From Alphaproteobacteria bacterium (lineage in GTDB: Bacteria; Pseudomonadota; Alphaproteobacteria; Sneathiellales; Sneathiellaceae), in assembly GCA_006226265.1 (NCBI GenBank), contig SBHH01000053.1, positions 1 through 9,148 of the forward strand: 9,148 nt of DNA, in the 5' to 3' direction. The notes below the pieces were generated by a model. The model was not told the origin of the DNA and made no database searches. It saw only the letters and a list, made by a program, of their open reading frames with translations. The position numbers and the translations under genes were made by a program. Positions 1-8,944 of this stretch are shown here, piece by piece (position 1 is the first letter of the stretch; each line of letters begins with the position of its first letter).

Positions 1-106
1 TATGATCGATCATATCGTTGAATTGGTCGAGGCGAAGGCGGCGGAAATCGAAAAGGCCAATACCGAAGGCGAAGATCAGACGGTTACCGCCAAACGGATC
101 GCGTGA
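1..106 (+). CDS. ispG: Probable C-terminal end of IspG (4-hydroxy-3-methylbut-2-enyl diphosphate synthase), partial
   Basis: Only the last 34 codons plus TGA are inside the window; the first complete codon starts at base 2 and the frame is open to the left edge. The tail reads MIDHIVELVEAKAAEIEKAN followed by a short polar end. It resembles the helical C-terminus of E. coli IspG as I remember it (a MIDQLEARIRAKASQLDEA-like stretch). IspG is a 4Fe-4S enzyme of the non-mevalonate isoprenoid pathway, and ispG directly upstream of hisS is a common arrangement in Proteobacteria. The catalytic and cluster-binding parts lie outside the window, so the name depends on the tail and the gene order. There are 51 bases between this stop and the hisS start with no terminator, so co-transcription is likely. 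Confidence 0.5.
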   Translation, partial: MIDHIVELVEAKAAEIEKANTEGEDQTVTAKRIA

Positions 107-157
107 ACCCACGGCCCACCCCAAAAAGAACGATCAAGACAAGACGGAGAAAGAGAC

Positions 158-1402
158 GTGTCATCACCCCAGCCAGTCCGCGGCACCCATGACCTGTTGC
201 CTGAGGATTTTGCCCGCCACGCCCATGTTCAGGCTGTGGCGCGCGAGATGGCGGCCCGCTTTGGCTATGCGGAAATGGCGACGCCGATCTTCGAATTCAC
301 CGAGATTTTCGCTCGCACCATGGGGGAAACCTCCGATGTCGTCTCGAAGGAAATGTATTCCTTTGAAAGCCGGGGCGGGGAGGGGATGACCCTGCGTCCG
401 GAATATACCGCCGGGATCTGCCGCGCCTTCATCAGCAACGGCCTGCAGCAGAACGTGCCTTTCAAGGCTTTCGCGACGGGACCGATGTTTCGTTACGAGC
501 GGCCGCAGAAGGGACGGCAGCGGCAGTTTCACCAGATCGACATCGAATGCATCGGCGCGGCAGAGGCCAAGGCCGATATCGAGGTCATTGCGGTTGGCAG
601 CGCCATTCTGGGCGCGCTTGGCGTTCTCAAGAGCTGCACCCTGGAGATCAATACCCTCGGCGATACCGAAAGCCGTCAGGCTTATCGCGCGGCGCTGGTC
701 GAATATTTCAGCGATCACAAGAACAATCTGTCGGAAGACAGCCGCGACCGGCTTGACCGCAATCCGCTTCGCATCCTCGACAGCAAGGACAAGGGCGATC
801 GCGTGATTGTCGAGAAGGTGCCGCTCTTCAACGATTATCTCAACGCCTTTTCGACCGATTTCTTTGCTGAGGTTCTGGAAGGTCTGGAACGGCTCGGCAT
901 CGGCTATCACCTGAACCGGCGGCTGGTTCGCGGCCTTGACTATTATACCCATACGGCGTTCGAGTTCGTGACCGACGCGCTGGGTGCGCAGGGCGCAGTG
1001 ATTGCGGGCGGGCGCTACGATGGTCTGATCGAAACCCTTGGCGGCAAGCCGACGCCCGGCATCGGCTGGGCCGGCGGGATTGAGCGGCTCGCCATGCTGG
1101 CGGGTGATGCGCCCGAGGCGATCCGTCCCGTTGCCGTCATTCCGGTTGGGGAGGCGGCGGAGGCGGTTGCCGAAAAACTCGCCCATGATCTCCGTCTTGA
1201 CGGGCAGGTAATCGAGATGGCCTTCAAGGGCAATGTCGGAAAGCGGATGAAGCGGGCGAACAAGCTGAATGCCGCCGCCGCGATCCTGATCGGCGAGGAC
1301 GAACTCGCGCGCGGCGTCTGTACGTTGCGCGATCTCGACAAGGGCGAGCAGAGCGAGGTTCCGCTTGAAAATATCGCGGCCGCGCTGAAAGCCCTCGGGT
1401 AA
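158..1402 (+). CDS. hisS: Histidyl-tRNA synthetase (class II)
   Basis: Ligates histidine to tRNA-His in the cytoplasm. The 414-residue protein has the usual family length. The catalytic core shows the HisRS opening [12 protein letters not shown] (residues 6-17), TLRPE (78-82), motif 2 with [10 protein letters not shown] (111-120), the HisA motif RGLDYYT (258-264, with the Arg that substitutes for a catalytic base), and motif 3 with GGRYDGL and [11 protein letters not shown] (284-311). Residues from about 325 to 414 form the anticodon-binding domain. The start is GTG 158: a GGAG at 146-149 lies 8 bases upstream and the N-terminus matches family members. Motif 2 has the canonical bacterial RPQKGRxRQFHQ form instead of the diverged form known from Rhizobiales/Rhodobacterales/Caulobacterales. 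All key residues are present. The gene heads a tight hisS-prfA-prmC array; a long open frame on the opposite strand is a codon-bias shadow. Confidence 0.97.
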   Translation: MSSPQPVRGTHDLLPEDFARHAHVQAVAREMAARFGYAEMATPIFEFTEIFARTMGETSDVVSKEMYSFESRGGEGMTLRPEYTAGICRAFISNGLQQNVPFKAFATGPMFRYERPQKGRQRQFHQIDIECIGAAEAKADIEVIAVGSAILGALGVLKSCTLEINTLGDTESRQAYRAALVEYFSDHKNNLSEDSRDRLDRNPLRILDSKDKGDRVIVEKVPLFNDYLNAFSTDFFAEVLEGLERLGIGYHLNRRLVRGLDYYTHTAFEFVTDALGAQGAVIAGGRYDGLIETLGGKPTPGIGWAGGIERLAMLAGDAPEAIRPVAVIPVGEAAEAVAEKLAHDLRLDGQVIEMAFKGNVGKRMKRANKLNAAAAILIGEDELARGVCTLRDLDKGEQSEVPLENIAAALKALG

Positions 1403-1406
1403 GGAG
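1400..1406 (+). promoter_or_regulatory. prfA ribosome binding site fused to the hisS stop codon
   Basis: The string TAAGGAG contains the hisS stop codon (1400-1402) and a full anti-16S match (AAGGAG), with 6 bases to the prfA ATG at 1413. Ribosomes finishing hisS therefore stop directly on the prfA initiation region, which points to translational coupling. Confidence 0.8.
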
Positions 1407-1412
1407 CCGCCG

Positions 1413-2501
1413 ATGCTGCCGCAGGAAAAACTCAAAATGATCCAGGCCCGCTATGAGGAACTGGAAGCAGCCATGTCTGGCGAGATGGGCGATGTGGCCG
1501 CTGAAAATTTCGTGAAAATGAGCCGCGAATATTCCGAAATCAAACCGGTTGTCGAGGCGATACAGAAATTCCAGGCGGCACGGGACGAACTCGCGGGTCT
1601 TGAGGAAATGCTGGATGACAGCGGAACCGATAAGGACATGCGCGAGATGGCGGAGCAGGAGATCGAGGAGTTGAAGGCAACTCTCCCCGATCTTGAGCAT
1701 TCCATCAAAATCCAGCTTCTGCCGAAGGATGATGCGGACGAAAAGAACGCGATCCTTGAAATTCGCGCGGGCACGGGCGGGGAGGAAGCGGCGCTTTTCG
1801 CGGGCGATCTCTACCGTATGTATCAACGTTATGCGGAAGGCCTTGGCTGGAAATGCGAGACCATGTCCTTATCGGAATCCGATCTTGGCGGGATCAAGGA
1901 AGTGATCGTCAAGGTGACGGGGCGGAACGTTTTCGCCAACCTCAAATTTGAATCCGGTGTCCATCGGGTGCAGCGCGTGCCCGAAACCGAAACCGGCGGG
2001 CGTATCCATACCTCCGCCGCGACGGTTGCAGTTCTACCCGAGGCGGAAGAGGTGGATGTGCAGCTTGATGAAAGTGATATCCGCGTCGATATCTTCCGTG
2101 CCTCCGGTCCCGGCGGTCAGTCGGTCAATACGACGGATTCGGCCGTGCGCCTGACCCATATTCCGACCGGGATCGTCGTCCAGCAGCAGGACGAAAAATC
2201 GCAGCATAAAAACAAGGCGAAAGCCATGTCGGTTCTCCGTTCCCGCATTTATGAAGCGGAACGGGCCGCCAAGGCGGCGGAACGCTCCGCTGCGCGGAAA
2301 GGCCAGGTCGGCTCCGGCGACCGGTCGGAACGTATCCGAACCTATAACTTCCCGCAAGGACGCGTCACGGATCATCGCATCAACCTGACGCTCTACAAGC
2401 TAGATAAGGTACTGGCAGGGGAGGCGCTTGGTGAAGTGATCGAGGCATTGATCTCGGAGGGTCAGGCGGCGCAGCTTGCCGAGATCGAAGGCGAAGTTTG
2501 A
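1413..2501 (+). CDS. prfA: Peptide chain release factor 1 (RF1)
   Basis: Recognises UAA and UAG in the ribosomal A site and triggers hydrolysis of peptidyl-tRNA. The 362-residue length is standard. Residues 1 to about 105 are the helical domain 1. The stop-codon reading tripeptide PxT of RF1 is PET at 190-192 inside [19 protein letters not shown]; an RF2 would carry SPF there. The catalytic GGQ is at 234-236 in [19 protein letters not shown], followed by a basic stretch through about residue 300. The start at ATG 1413 is fixed by the perfect Shine-Dalgarno overlapping the hisS stop. Gln236 is the expected target of the methyltransferase encoded immediately downstream, so enzyme and substrate are adjacent. 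No missing residues or frame disruption seen. Confidence 0.97.
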   Translation: MLPQEKLKMIQARYEELEAAMSGEMGDVAAENFVKMSREYSEIKPVVEAIQKFQAARDELAGLEEMLDDSGTDKDMREMAEQEIEELKATLPDLEHSIKIQLLPKDDADEKNAILEIRAGTGGEEAALFAGDLYRMYQRYAEGLGWKCETMSLSESDLGGIKEVIVKVTGRNVFANLKFESGVHRVQRVPETETGGRIHTSAATVAVLPEAEEVDVQLDESDIRVDIFRASGPGGQSVNTTDSAVRLTHIPTGIVVQQQDEKSQHKNKAKAMSVLRSRIYEAERAAKAAERSAARKGQVGSGDRSERIRTYNFPQGRVTDHRINLTLYKLDKVLAGEALGEVIEALISEGQAAQLAEIEGEV

Positions 2502-2513
2502 GACGGGGGTCAT

Positions 2514-3368
2514 ATGTCCCGCAATATTCGTACAGCCGTACAGTCGGCGACAGATCTTCTTAAGAAGGCAGGGGTGGAGGATGCGCGACGCGACGCGGCC
2601 CTTCTGCTTGCCTCAATCCTTGCAAAGGATAGCGGCTTTTTGCATCGTGAACCTGATTATCTTTTGTCCGAAGATGAAGACGACGCATTCGATACTGCCG
2701 TTGGCAGGCGGGTCAAACGCGAACCCGTCTCTCATATTCTGGGCCGCCGCGAATTCTGGAGCCTCGAATTTGCGGTCGGACCGGAGGTGCTGGACCCGCG
2801 CCCGGACAGCGAAACTCTGATTGCAGCAGCGCTTGCGGCCTGTGAAGAGAACGTTAATCCCAGAAAAATTCTCGACCTCGGGACAGGCAGCGGCTGTCTC
2901 CTGCTTTCGCTTCTCTCGGAATTGCCAAAGGCGCAAGGGCTTGGCATCGATGCAAGCGAGGCGGCCCTTCGCGTGGCCGCCGAGAATGCGGCAATGCTTC
3001 AACTGGACACACGCGCCCGCTTCCGGACAGGGAACTGGTGTGCAGGGCTTCAGGAAAGTTTCGATCTTGTCATCAGTAATCCCCCCTATATCGCCGACAA
3101 GGATGTTGATACCCTCGCCCCGGAAGTACGAGAGTATGAACCGCGCCTTGCTCTCGCAGGCGGGGCAGATGGTCTTGATTGTTATCGGATCATTCTAAGC
3201 GAGCTTTTTGCGGTGCTGGAGCCTGGCGGTCTTGCTGTTTTCGAACTTGGGATCGGTCAGGCGGAAAGGGTCAGCCATCTGATGACGGCGGCTGGTCTCC
3301 AGAACATCGCGCGGCACCGGGATCTCGCCGGGATCGAGCGCTGTTTGTCGGGCTGGCGGGGAATTTAA
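2514..3368 (+). CDS. prmC: Protein-(glutamine-N5) methyltransferase, release factor-specific (PrmC/HemK)
   Basis: Transfers a methyl group from S-adenosylmethionine to the glutamine of the release-factor GGQ motif, which raises termination efficiency. In the 284-residue protein an N-terminal helical substrate-binding domain (about 1-90) includes PVSHILGRREFW (71-82) and PRPDSE (95-100). The Rossmann methyltransferase domain follows, with SAM motif DLGTGSG (121-127), acidic D146 in GIDAS, and the diagnostic NPPY (189-192), which contacts the target glutamine. Length matches the family (E. coli PrmC is 277). ATG 2514 is 12 bases after the prfA stop; the upstream GACGGGGGTC is only a modest Shine-Dalgarno match, so translation may be weak or coupled to prfA, as suits an enzyme needed in small amounts. 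Orthology is clear from the motifs and the prfA neighbour. Confidence 0.96.
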   Translation: MSRNIRTAVQSATDLLKKAGVEDARRDAALLLASILAKDSGFLHREPDYLLSEDEDDAFDTAVGRRVKREPVSHILGRREFWSLEFAVGPEVLDPRPDSETLIAAALAACEENVNPRKILDLGTGSGCLLLSLLSELPKAQGLGIDASEAALRVAAENAAMLQLDTRARFRTGNWCAGLQESFDLVISNPPYIADKDVDTLAPEVREYEPRLALAGGADGLDCYRIILSELFAVLEPGGLAVFELGIGQAERVSHLMTAAGLQNIARHRDLAGIERCLSGWRGI

Positions 3369-3467
3369 ATGGTACCTCAAAAAAAAGGTTGGATTATTGC
3401 CGAGACGGGGGTAGGCTCTTACCCGGATCATATGAGAGACATGCAGACCCAGCTTAAAGGTCGATGA
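3369..3467 (+). CDS. Doubtful small ORF directly after prmC (32 aa)
   Basis: The ATG at 3369 abuts the prmC TAA, giving TAAATG, and a GGGGA at 3358-3362 lies 6 bases before it, so reinitiation after prmC is mechanically possible. The 32-residue product starts MVPQKKGWIIAETGVG and ends with a polar, basic tail (TQLKGR). I recognise no family, signal peptide or membrane segment. The length is within chance expectation for an open frame and the eight-A run at 3379-3386 is a slippage-prone sequence. Recorded only because its position and ribosome binding site are better than random; conservation in relatives would decide. Confidence 0.2.
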   Translation: MVPQKKGWIIAETGVGSYPDHMRDMQTQLKGR

Positions 3468-3615
3468 TCCCAACTTAATTCAAAATCAGGCGGCTGCTTT
3501 TTGGATGTCACCCCATCTGGAAGGCGATGAATCGAGTTTCCTCTGATTGCCGGTTTTGAAATTAGATCACGAAAAAGAGACCATTGAATTCTAAATTAAC
3601 GGAACCATTGCGGTA
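3369..3615. other. Intergenic region between prmC and the DUF4167 gene
   Basis: 247 bases without a convincing gene. It is A/T-richer than its neighbours from about 3470 onward. It holds the doubtful small ORF, a short hairpin GGGTA (3409-3413)/TACCC (3420-3424) without a T-tract, and an 11-base copy (3402-3412) of the sequence that precedes the prmC start. I see no intrinsic terminator after prmC and no promoter with acceptable -35/-10 spacing for the DUF4167 gene, although the A/T-rich stretch 3555-3600 is where one would be expected. Confidence 0.5.
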
Positions 3616-4272
3616 ATGAGAGTGAGCAATAACAGGCGCACCCGTGGCGGGCGGACGAATTCCGGCAACAGCCGGTCCGGCGCTAATACGGCCCGCGCAG
3701 GCGGCAATAACAACCGTCGGCAAAATAACGGCAACCGGACATATGACAGCAACGGTCCTGACGGGAAAATCCGCGGTACGGCGACGCAGGTCTATGACAA
3801 GTATATCGCCCTCGCGACGGATGCTTCCACAGCGGGCGATCGGGTCGCGGCGGAAAACTACTATCAGCATGCCGAGCATTATTTCCGGATCATCGCTGCC
3901 AATAATCTCGCCAAACAAGAGCGCCAGATGATGGATGCGCAGGATAGCAGTATGTCGGACGACGACGGAAGTGACGATAGTAGTCACGAGGCAGGTGATA
4001 ATACCCAAGCGGTTGAGAAGGCCTCGCGGGGACGGAAGAAGGCTGCGGAGGGGGAAGGACTGTCCGATCCTGCCGATATGGAGCAACCGGTTGTTGAATT
4101 TCCGGGAGTGGAAGTCGCGGATACTGGTACCAGCAGTGATGCGACCGTCTCATCCGATGACGAGGATCAAAAACCGAAGCGCAAAGTCAGCCGGACCCGT
4201 ACCCTCCGGCGGCGGACTTCCAGCCGTACTGCCCGTGAGGACAGCGTCGAAGAGGTCAACAGCACGGAATAG
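3616..4272 (+). CDS. DUF4167 domain protein, function unknown
   Basis: 218 residues. The recognisable core is about 42-97: YDSNGPDGKIRGT, then a short helical repeat-like stretch with AxxYxxLAxDA and the strongly conserved DRVAAENYYQHAEHYFRIIA (75-94). This is the DUF4167 signature as known from many Alphaproteobacteria, where the gene commonly lies between prmC and clpB. No biochemical role is assigned to the family to my knowledge. Around the core are low-complexity segments: an N-terminal Arg/Asn/Gly-rich region (1-41, with RTRGGR), a Ser/Asp-rich acidic run (109-128), and a basic Arg/Lys/Ser/Thr tail (186-207) before an acidic end. There is no signal peptide or membrane segment, so it is cytoplasmic. 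The basic, Arg/Gly-containing ends suggest nucleic-acid contact; that is inference. The upstream GGAA (3601-3604) is a weak, distant Shine-Dalgarno; GTG 3622 is an alternative start. A terminator follows 20 bases after the stop. Confidence 0.9.
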   Translation: MRVSNNRRTRGGRTNSGNSRSGANTARAGGNNNRRQNNGNRTYDSNGPDGKIRGTATQVYDKYIALATDASTAGDRVAAENYYQHAEHYFRIIAANNLAKQERQMMDAQDSSMSDDDGSDDSSHEAGDNTQAVEKASRGRKKAAEGEGLSDPADMEQPVVEFPGVEVADTGTSSDATVSSDDEDQKPKRKVSRTRTLRRRTSSRTAREDSVEEVNSTE

Positions 4273-4292
4273 CCCTTGCGTCAGAATGAGTT

Positions 4293-4321
4293 AAGGGAGG
4301 CTGGAAACGGCCTCCCTTTTT
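4293..4321 (+). terminator. Intrinsic terminator after the DUF4167 gene
   Basis: AAGGGAGGC (4293-4301) pairs perfectly with GCCTCCCTT (4310-4318). The stem continues inward by a T-G wobble and a G-C pair that closes a GAAA tetraloop (4304-4307). A run of five T follows (4317-4321). This is a textbook Rho-independent terminator and separates the DUF4167 gene from clpB. Confidence 0.93.
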
Positions 4322-4352
4322 GTGTGTAGGCGCTTTTATCTCGTTTGGGCAG

Positions 4353-4380
4353 CTTGAATATAATCCTCTTCTTCCCACAT
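4353..4380 (+). promoter_or_regulatory. Candidate heat-shock (RpoH-type) promoter of clpB
   Basis: CTTGAA (4353-4358) matches the sigma-32 -35 element, which in Alphaproteobacteria is described as CTTG followed about 17 bases later by a CYTATNT-like -10. Exactly 17 bases after CTTG comes CCCACAT (4374-4380), an imperfect -10 with five of seven positions agreeing. The spacing and the target gene, a classic heat-shock gene directly behind a terminator, support it; the imperfect -10 weakens it. A TATAAT at 4359-4364 has no usable -35, and CTATAT at 4384-4389 is another possible -10. Confidence 0.4.
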
Positions 4381-4475
4381 TTCCTATATAAATGAAGCCG
4401 CTGGCGGGCTTGTGTTATGATTGCCTTCAAGGGATCATGATGAGCCGCGCAAAGGAAACAGCGGTCCTATGTGTC

Positions 4476-4480
4476 GAGGA
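4476..4480 (+). promoter_or_regulatory. Shine-Dalgarno that decides the clpB start
   Basis: GAGGA ends 5 bases before ATG 4486, whereas the longest-frame GTG at 4471 has only AAGGAA (4452-4457), 13 bases away. The protein from ATG 4486 begins [13 protein letters not shown], the usual N-terminus of ClpB. The AGGA can pair with an upstream TCCT (4465-4468) across an 8-base loop. Confidence 0.7.
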
Positions 4481-4485
4481 TGAGC

Positions 4486-7074
<2,589 letters not shown>

Positions 7075-7091
7075 CGGCATCCCTTAAACAA

Positions 7092-7133
7092 GACAAAGGC
7101 GGCCCCGGTATTCCGGCGGCCGCCTTTTTTGTC
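7092..7133. terminator. Intrinsic terminator between clpB and the convergent M23 peptidase gene
   Basis: GGCGGCC (7098-7104) pairs with GGCCGCC (7118-7124). An inner CCGG-TATT-CCGG hairpin (7105-7116) stacks on it across a bulged C7117. AAA before and TTTTTT after (7125-7130) extend the stem and provide a T-tract for clpB. The outer bases GAC/GTC also match, and on the minus strand the hairpin is followed by TTTGTCTTGTTT, so it may also stop the opposite transcript, less efficiently. Confidence 0.9.
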
Positions 7134-7148
7134 TCAAATTCAGCTAAT

Positions 7149-8651
7149 CTATTTCAGGCCGGCAAGCTGCGTTTCAAGCGGCGTCGCGGCAACGTTCTGA
7201 TCGATATCCGCACGATAGGCATTGAAGGCCTGCAGCATCTTGCCGCCGAGCTTTCGTCCTGCGGGCAGTTTTACGGACATCGGGTTGATCTGTTTGTCGT
7301 GCAGCAGCACTTCATAATGCAGATGCGGCCCCGTCGAGCGGCCCGTCGTGCCGACATAACCGATGATCTGGCCCTGCTTGACGCGGGAGCCCGCGTGAAT
7401 GCCTTTGGCAAATTTCTTCATATGGGCATAGGCGGTCTTGTATTCGCTGTTATGGCGAATACGGACATAATTACCATAACTCCCGAACCGGCTCGCCCGT
7501 TCGACGATGCCGTTACCGGCAGCCATGATCGGAGTGCCGCGCCGGGCACCGAAATCGACACCGCGATGCATCTTGGTATATCCGAGCACTGGATGCTCGC
7601 GCTTGCCGAAACCGGAGGTGAGCCGCGCACCGTCAATAGGCGTCCGCATCAGCGTCTTTTTCACGCTTCGGCCCTTTTCATCGTAATAATCGGTGAAGCC
7701 GTCATCGGCCGTCTTGTAGCGATAGATGGAAATCGTCTTGCCGCTCAGGGTCATGGAGGCCCAGCGGATCACGCCGTCTTTCAGGATCTGCCCGTTCTCA
7801 TCGGCGAAGCGTTCGAAATAAACTTCGAACTTGTCGCCCGGCTGGATTTCACGCTGGAAGTCAACGTCGTAGCTGAAAATCCGGATCATATCGACGATGG
7901 TCTTGGGTGGGATTCCGGCCTGGGCGGCCGACAGGAACAGAGAACTGTCGATCACGCCGCCTGCGCGAACCATTTTCTTGTCGAGATCCAGCACCGTTTC
8001 CTGGGCAGTAAAACCTTCGTCCGGCGTGCGGACAGCAGCAAGTTGTTTGTCGACATCTTCTTTAAGGGCGATGCGCACAAGACTTGGGGACGCGTCATTG
8101 CTCGTCTCACCGGCGTCGAAATAAAGCGTAACATTCTGCCCGACCCTGAGGCTCCGCGGATCGAAGACTTCATTAAGTGCTGCGATTGCCTCGTGGCTTT
8201 CGGTGCGGTTTGCGCCGGCGCGGGTCAGGACCCTCATCAAGGTATCGCCCTTGCCGACGGAAATTGTCTTGACCAGTTCTGTAACGGATTCCGCTTTTGG
8301 CGCAACAAAGGCGGCGGGGGTAAGTTCAGGTTCTTGCGTAGCTTCGACGGCTTCGTTGCCCGCCCCCGTGTCAGAGATTTCCGGCGGGGCCGTTTTTTCA
8401 TCGGGCTGGGAGGCGGTTGCCCCGCTCTGATCGGTGCTGATATCGGCAGTCTGGACAGAAGCGTCGGGGGCTGGATCCCGGAGCAGGACGGCCGTTGCAA
8501 TGGCGGCGCCTGCAATGGCGCCGATGGTTACGGTGACTATGGGCAGCACCAAGCCTCTTCCTGAGATGTTGGACAGGAGTTTTGCGTTCAGATTTTTCAG
8601 CACGTGATGAGCCACCAATTGTAATATGTTGATTTCAAACCCGTTAACCAT
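7149..8651 (-). CDS. Membrane-anchored M23 family peptidoglycan endopeptidase
   Basis: 500 residues, most similar in layout to MepM/YebA-type murein DD-endopeptidases that cut cross-links so new glycan strands can be inserted. A short N-terminus (1-32) precedes one hydrophobic segment (about 33-57, ending AIATAVLLRD), a signal anchor placing the rest in the periplasm. Residues 60-120 form an Ala/Pro/Glu/Ser-rich linker. About 124-178 is a LysM/OapA-like region (SVGKGDTLMRVL, LRVGQNVTLYF), and about 220-320 is a second regulatory domain with PGDKFEVYFERF. The LytM/M23 domain (about 343-460) has zinc ligands H362 and D366 (HRGVD) and H445 (HLH), plus catalytic H410 (AYAH) and H443, all intact. 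ATG 8651 gives the longest frame but lacks a clear Shine-Dalgarno; GTG codons at residues 13 and 17 are alternatives and leave the anchor intact. It converges on clpB and diverges from the rrn-like promoter. No operon partner is visible. Confidence 0.93.
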   Translation of the reverse strand: MVNGFEINILQLVAHHVLKNLNAKLLSNISGRGLVLPIVTVTIGAIAGAAIATAVLLRDPAPDASVQTADISTDQSGATASQPDEKTAPPEISDTGAGNEAVEATQEPELTPAAFVAPKAESVTELVKTISVGKGDTLMRVLTRAGANRTESHEAIAALNEVFDPRSLRVGQNVTLYFDAGETSNDASPSLVRIALKEDVDKQLAAVRTPDEGFTAQETVLDLDKKMVRAGGVIDSSLFLSAAQAGIPPKTIVDMIRIFSYDVDFQREIQPGDKFEVYFERFADENGQILKDGVIRWASMTLSGKTISIYRYKTADDGFTDYYDEKGRSVKKTLMRTPIDGARLTSGFGKREHPVLGYTKMHRGVDFGARRGTPIMAAGNGIVERASRFGSYGNYVRIRHNSEYKTAYAHMKKFAKGIHAGSRVKQGQIIGYVGTTGRSTGPHLHYEVLLHDKQINPMSVKLPAGRKLGGKMLQAFNAYRADIDQNVAATPLETQLAGLK

Positions 8652-8664
8652 AAATGCGCGTCAA

Positions 8665-8693
8665 AAGATGCGGTCAGACCATAATTTTGTCAA
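8665..8693 (-). promoter_or_regulatory. Weak candidate promoter of the M23 peptidase gene
   Basis: On the minus strand a perfect TTGACA -35 lies at 8693-8688. The -10 at 17-18 bases (GCATCT/CATCTT, 8670-8664) is poor. It lies just upstream of ATG 8651, which leaves a very short leader; if transcription starts near 8658, GTG starts further in become more attractive. Confidence 0.3.
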
Positions 8694-8821
8694 GCATTCC
8701 TCAATTTTTCATTAAATAGGAAAATTTCCTTTTTCTAATGACACCGTTGATATTGATTCAGGGCGGGATACGAGAATTCTCCTTGGAACAGGAATCAAGC
8801 TTGCTTCTTCCTCGCAGTGCC

Positions 8822-8843
8822 TTATGTCATTCTTGTGTCATAA
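8822..8843. repeat. Imperfect inverted repeat, possible operator
   Basis: TTATGTCA (8822-8829) and TGTCATAA (8836-8843) are inverted copies with one central mismatch and a 6-base spacer. The size suits a dimeric regulator. It lies about 65 bases upstream of the -35 of the rrn-like promoter, where activators such as Fis bind in enterobacteria; no binding protein can be named from the sequence. Confidence 0.3.
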
Positions 8844-8887
8844 ATGAGGTGTTCCGGGTGCTCCGGCGCGATTTTTCTGGGGCGGTC

Positions 8888-8942
8888 AAAAAACTTTTAA
8901 ATTATTCGTTGACGTTGTTGGGGGATGGTCCTATAACGCGCG
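8888..8942 (+). promoter_or_regulatory. Strong sigma-70 promoter with UP element and GC discriminator (rrn P1-like)
   Basis: The elements are AAAAAACTTTTAAATTATT (8888-8906), a close fit to the UP-element pattern of A-tract, T-tract, A-tract; TTGACG (8909-8914); a spacer of exactly 17 bases; TATAAC (8932-8937); and then GCGCG (8938-8942). A GC-rich discriminator between -10 and the start site is the hallmark of stringently controlled rRNA promoters. Transcription would start near 8943-8946 and run rightward, away from the M23 gene. Confidence 0.75.
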
Positions 8943-8944
8943 TC

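Larger units (their letters stand above)
8652..8880. other. Non-coding region between divergent M23 and rrn-like units
   Basis: No credible gene. The A/T-rich part (8680-8735) carries the probable M23 gene promoter and a 13-base palindrome, AGGAAAATTTCCT (8718-8730). A 22-base imperfect inverted repeat lies at 8822-8843. An 80-codon open frame crossing from 8738 to 8980 runs through the strong promoter and has no Shine-Dalgarno, so I do not regard it as a gene. Confidence 0.55.

Noticed and set aside
164..1435. 423-codon open frame on the minus strand over hisS
   Set aside because: Shadow of GC-biased codon use in hisS. The plus-strand protein has all HisRS motifs, and the minus product resembles no family and overlaps the gene completely.
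3409..3424. GGGTA/TACCC hairpin after prmC as a terminator
   Set aside because: Only five base pairs and no T-tract follows.
4359..4364. TATAAT as a housekeeping -10 for clpB
   Set aside because: No acceptable -35 at 16-18 bases upstream, and it overlaps the CTTGAA element that fits the heat-shock pattern better.
4471..4485. GTG 4471 as the clpB start
   Set aside because: Adds MSRMS before the conserved [14 protein letters not shown]-terminus, and its Shine-Dalgarno is 13 bases away, whereas ATG 4486 has GAGGA at 5 bases.
7299..8564. 421-codon open frame on the plus strand over the M23 peptidase gene
   Set aside because: Complete overlap with a gene that has intact domains and zinc ligands; the plus-strand product is unusual in composition and has no recognisable domain.
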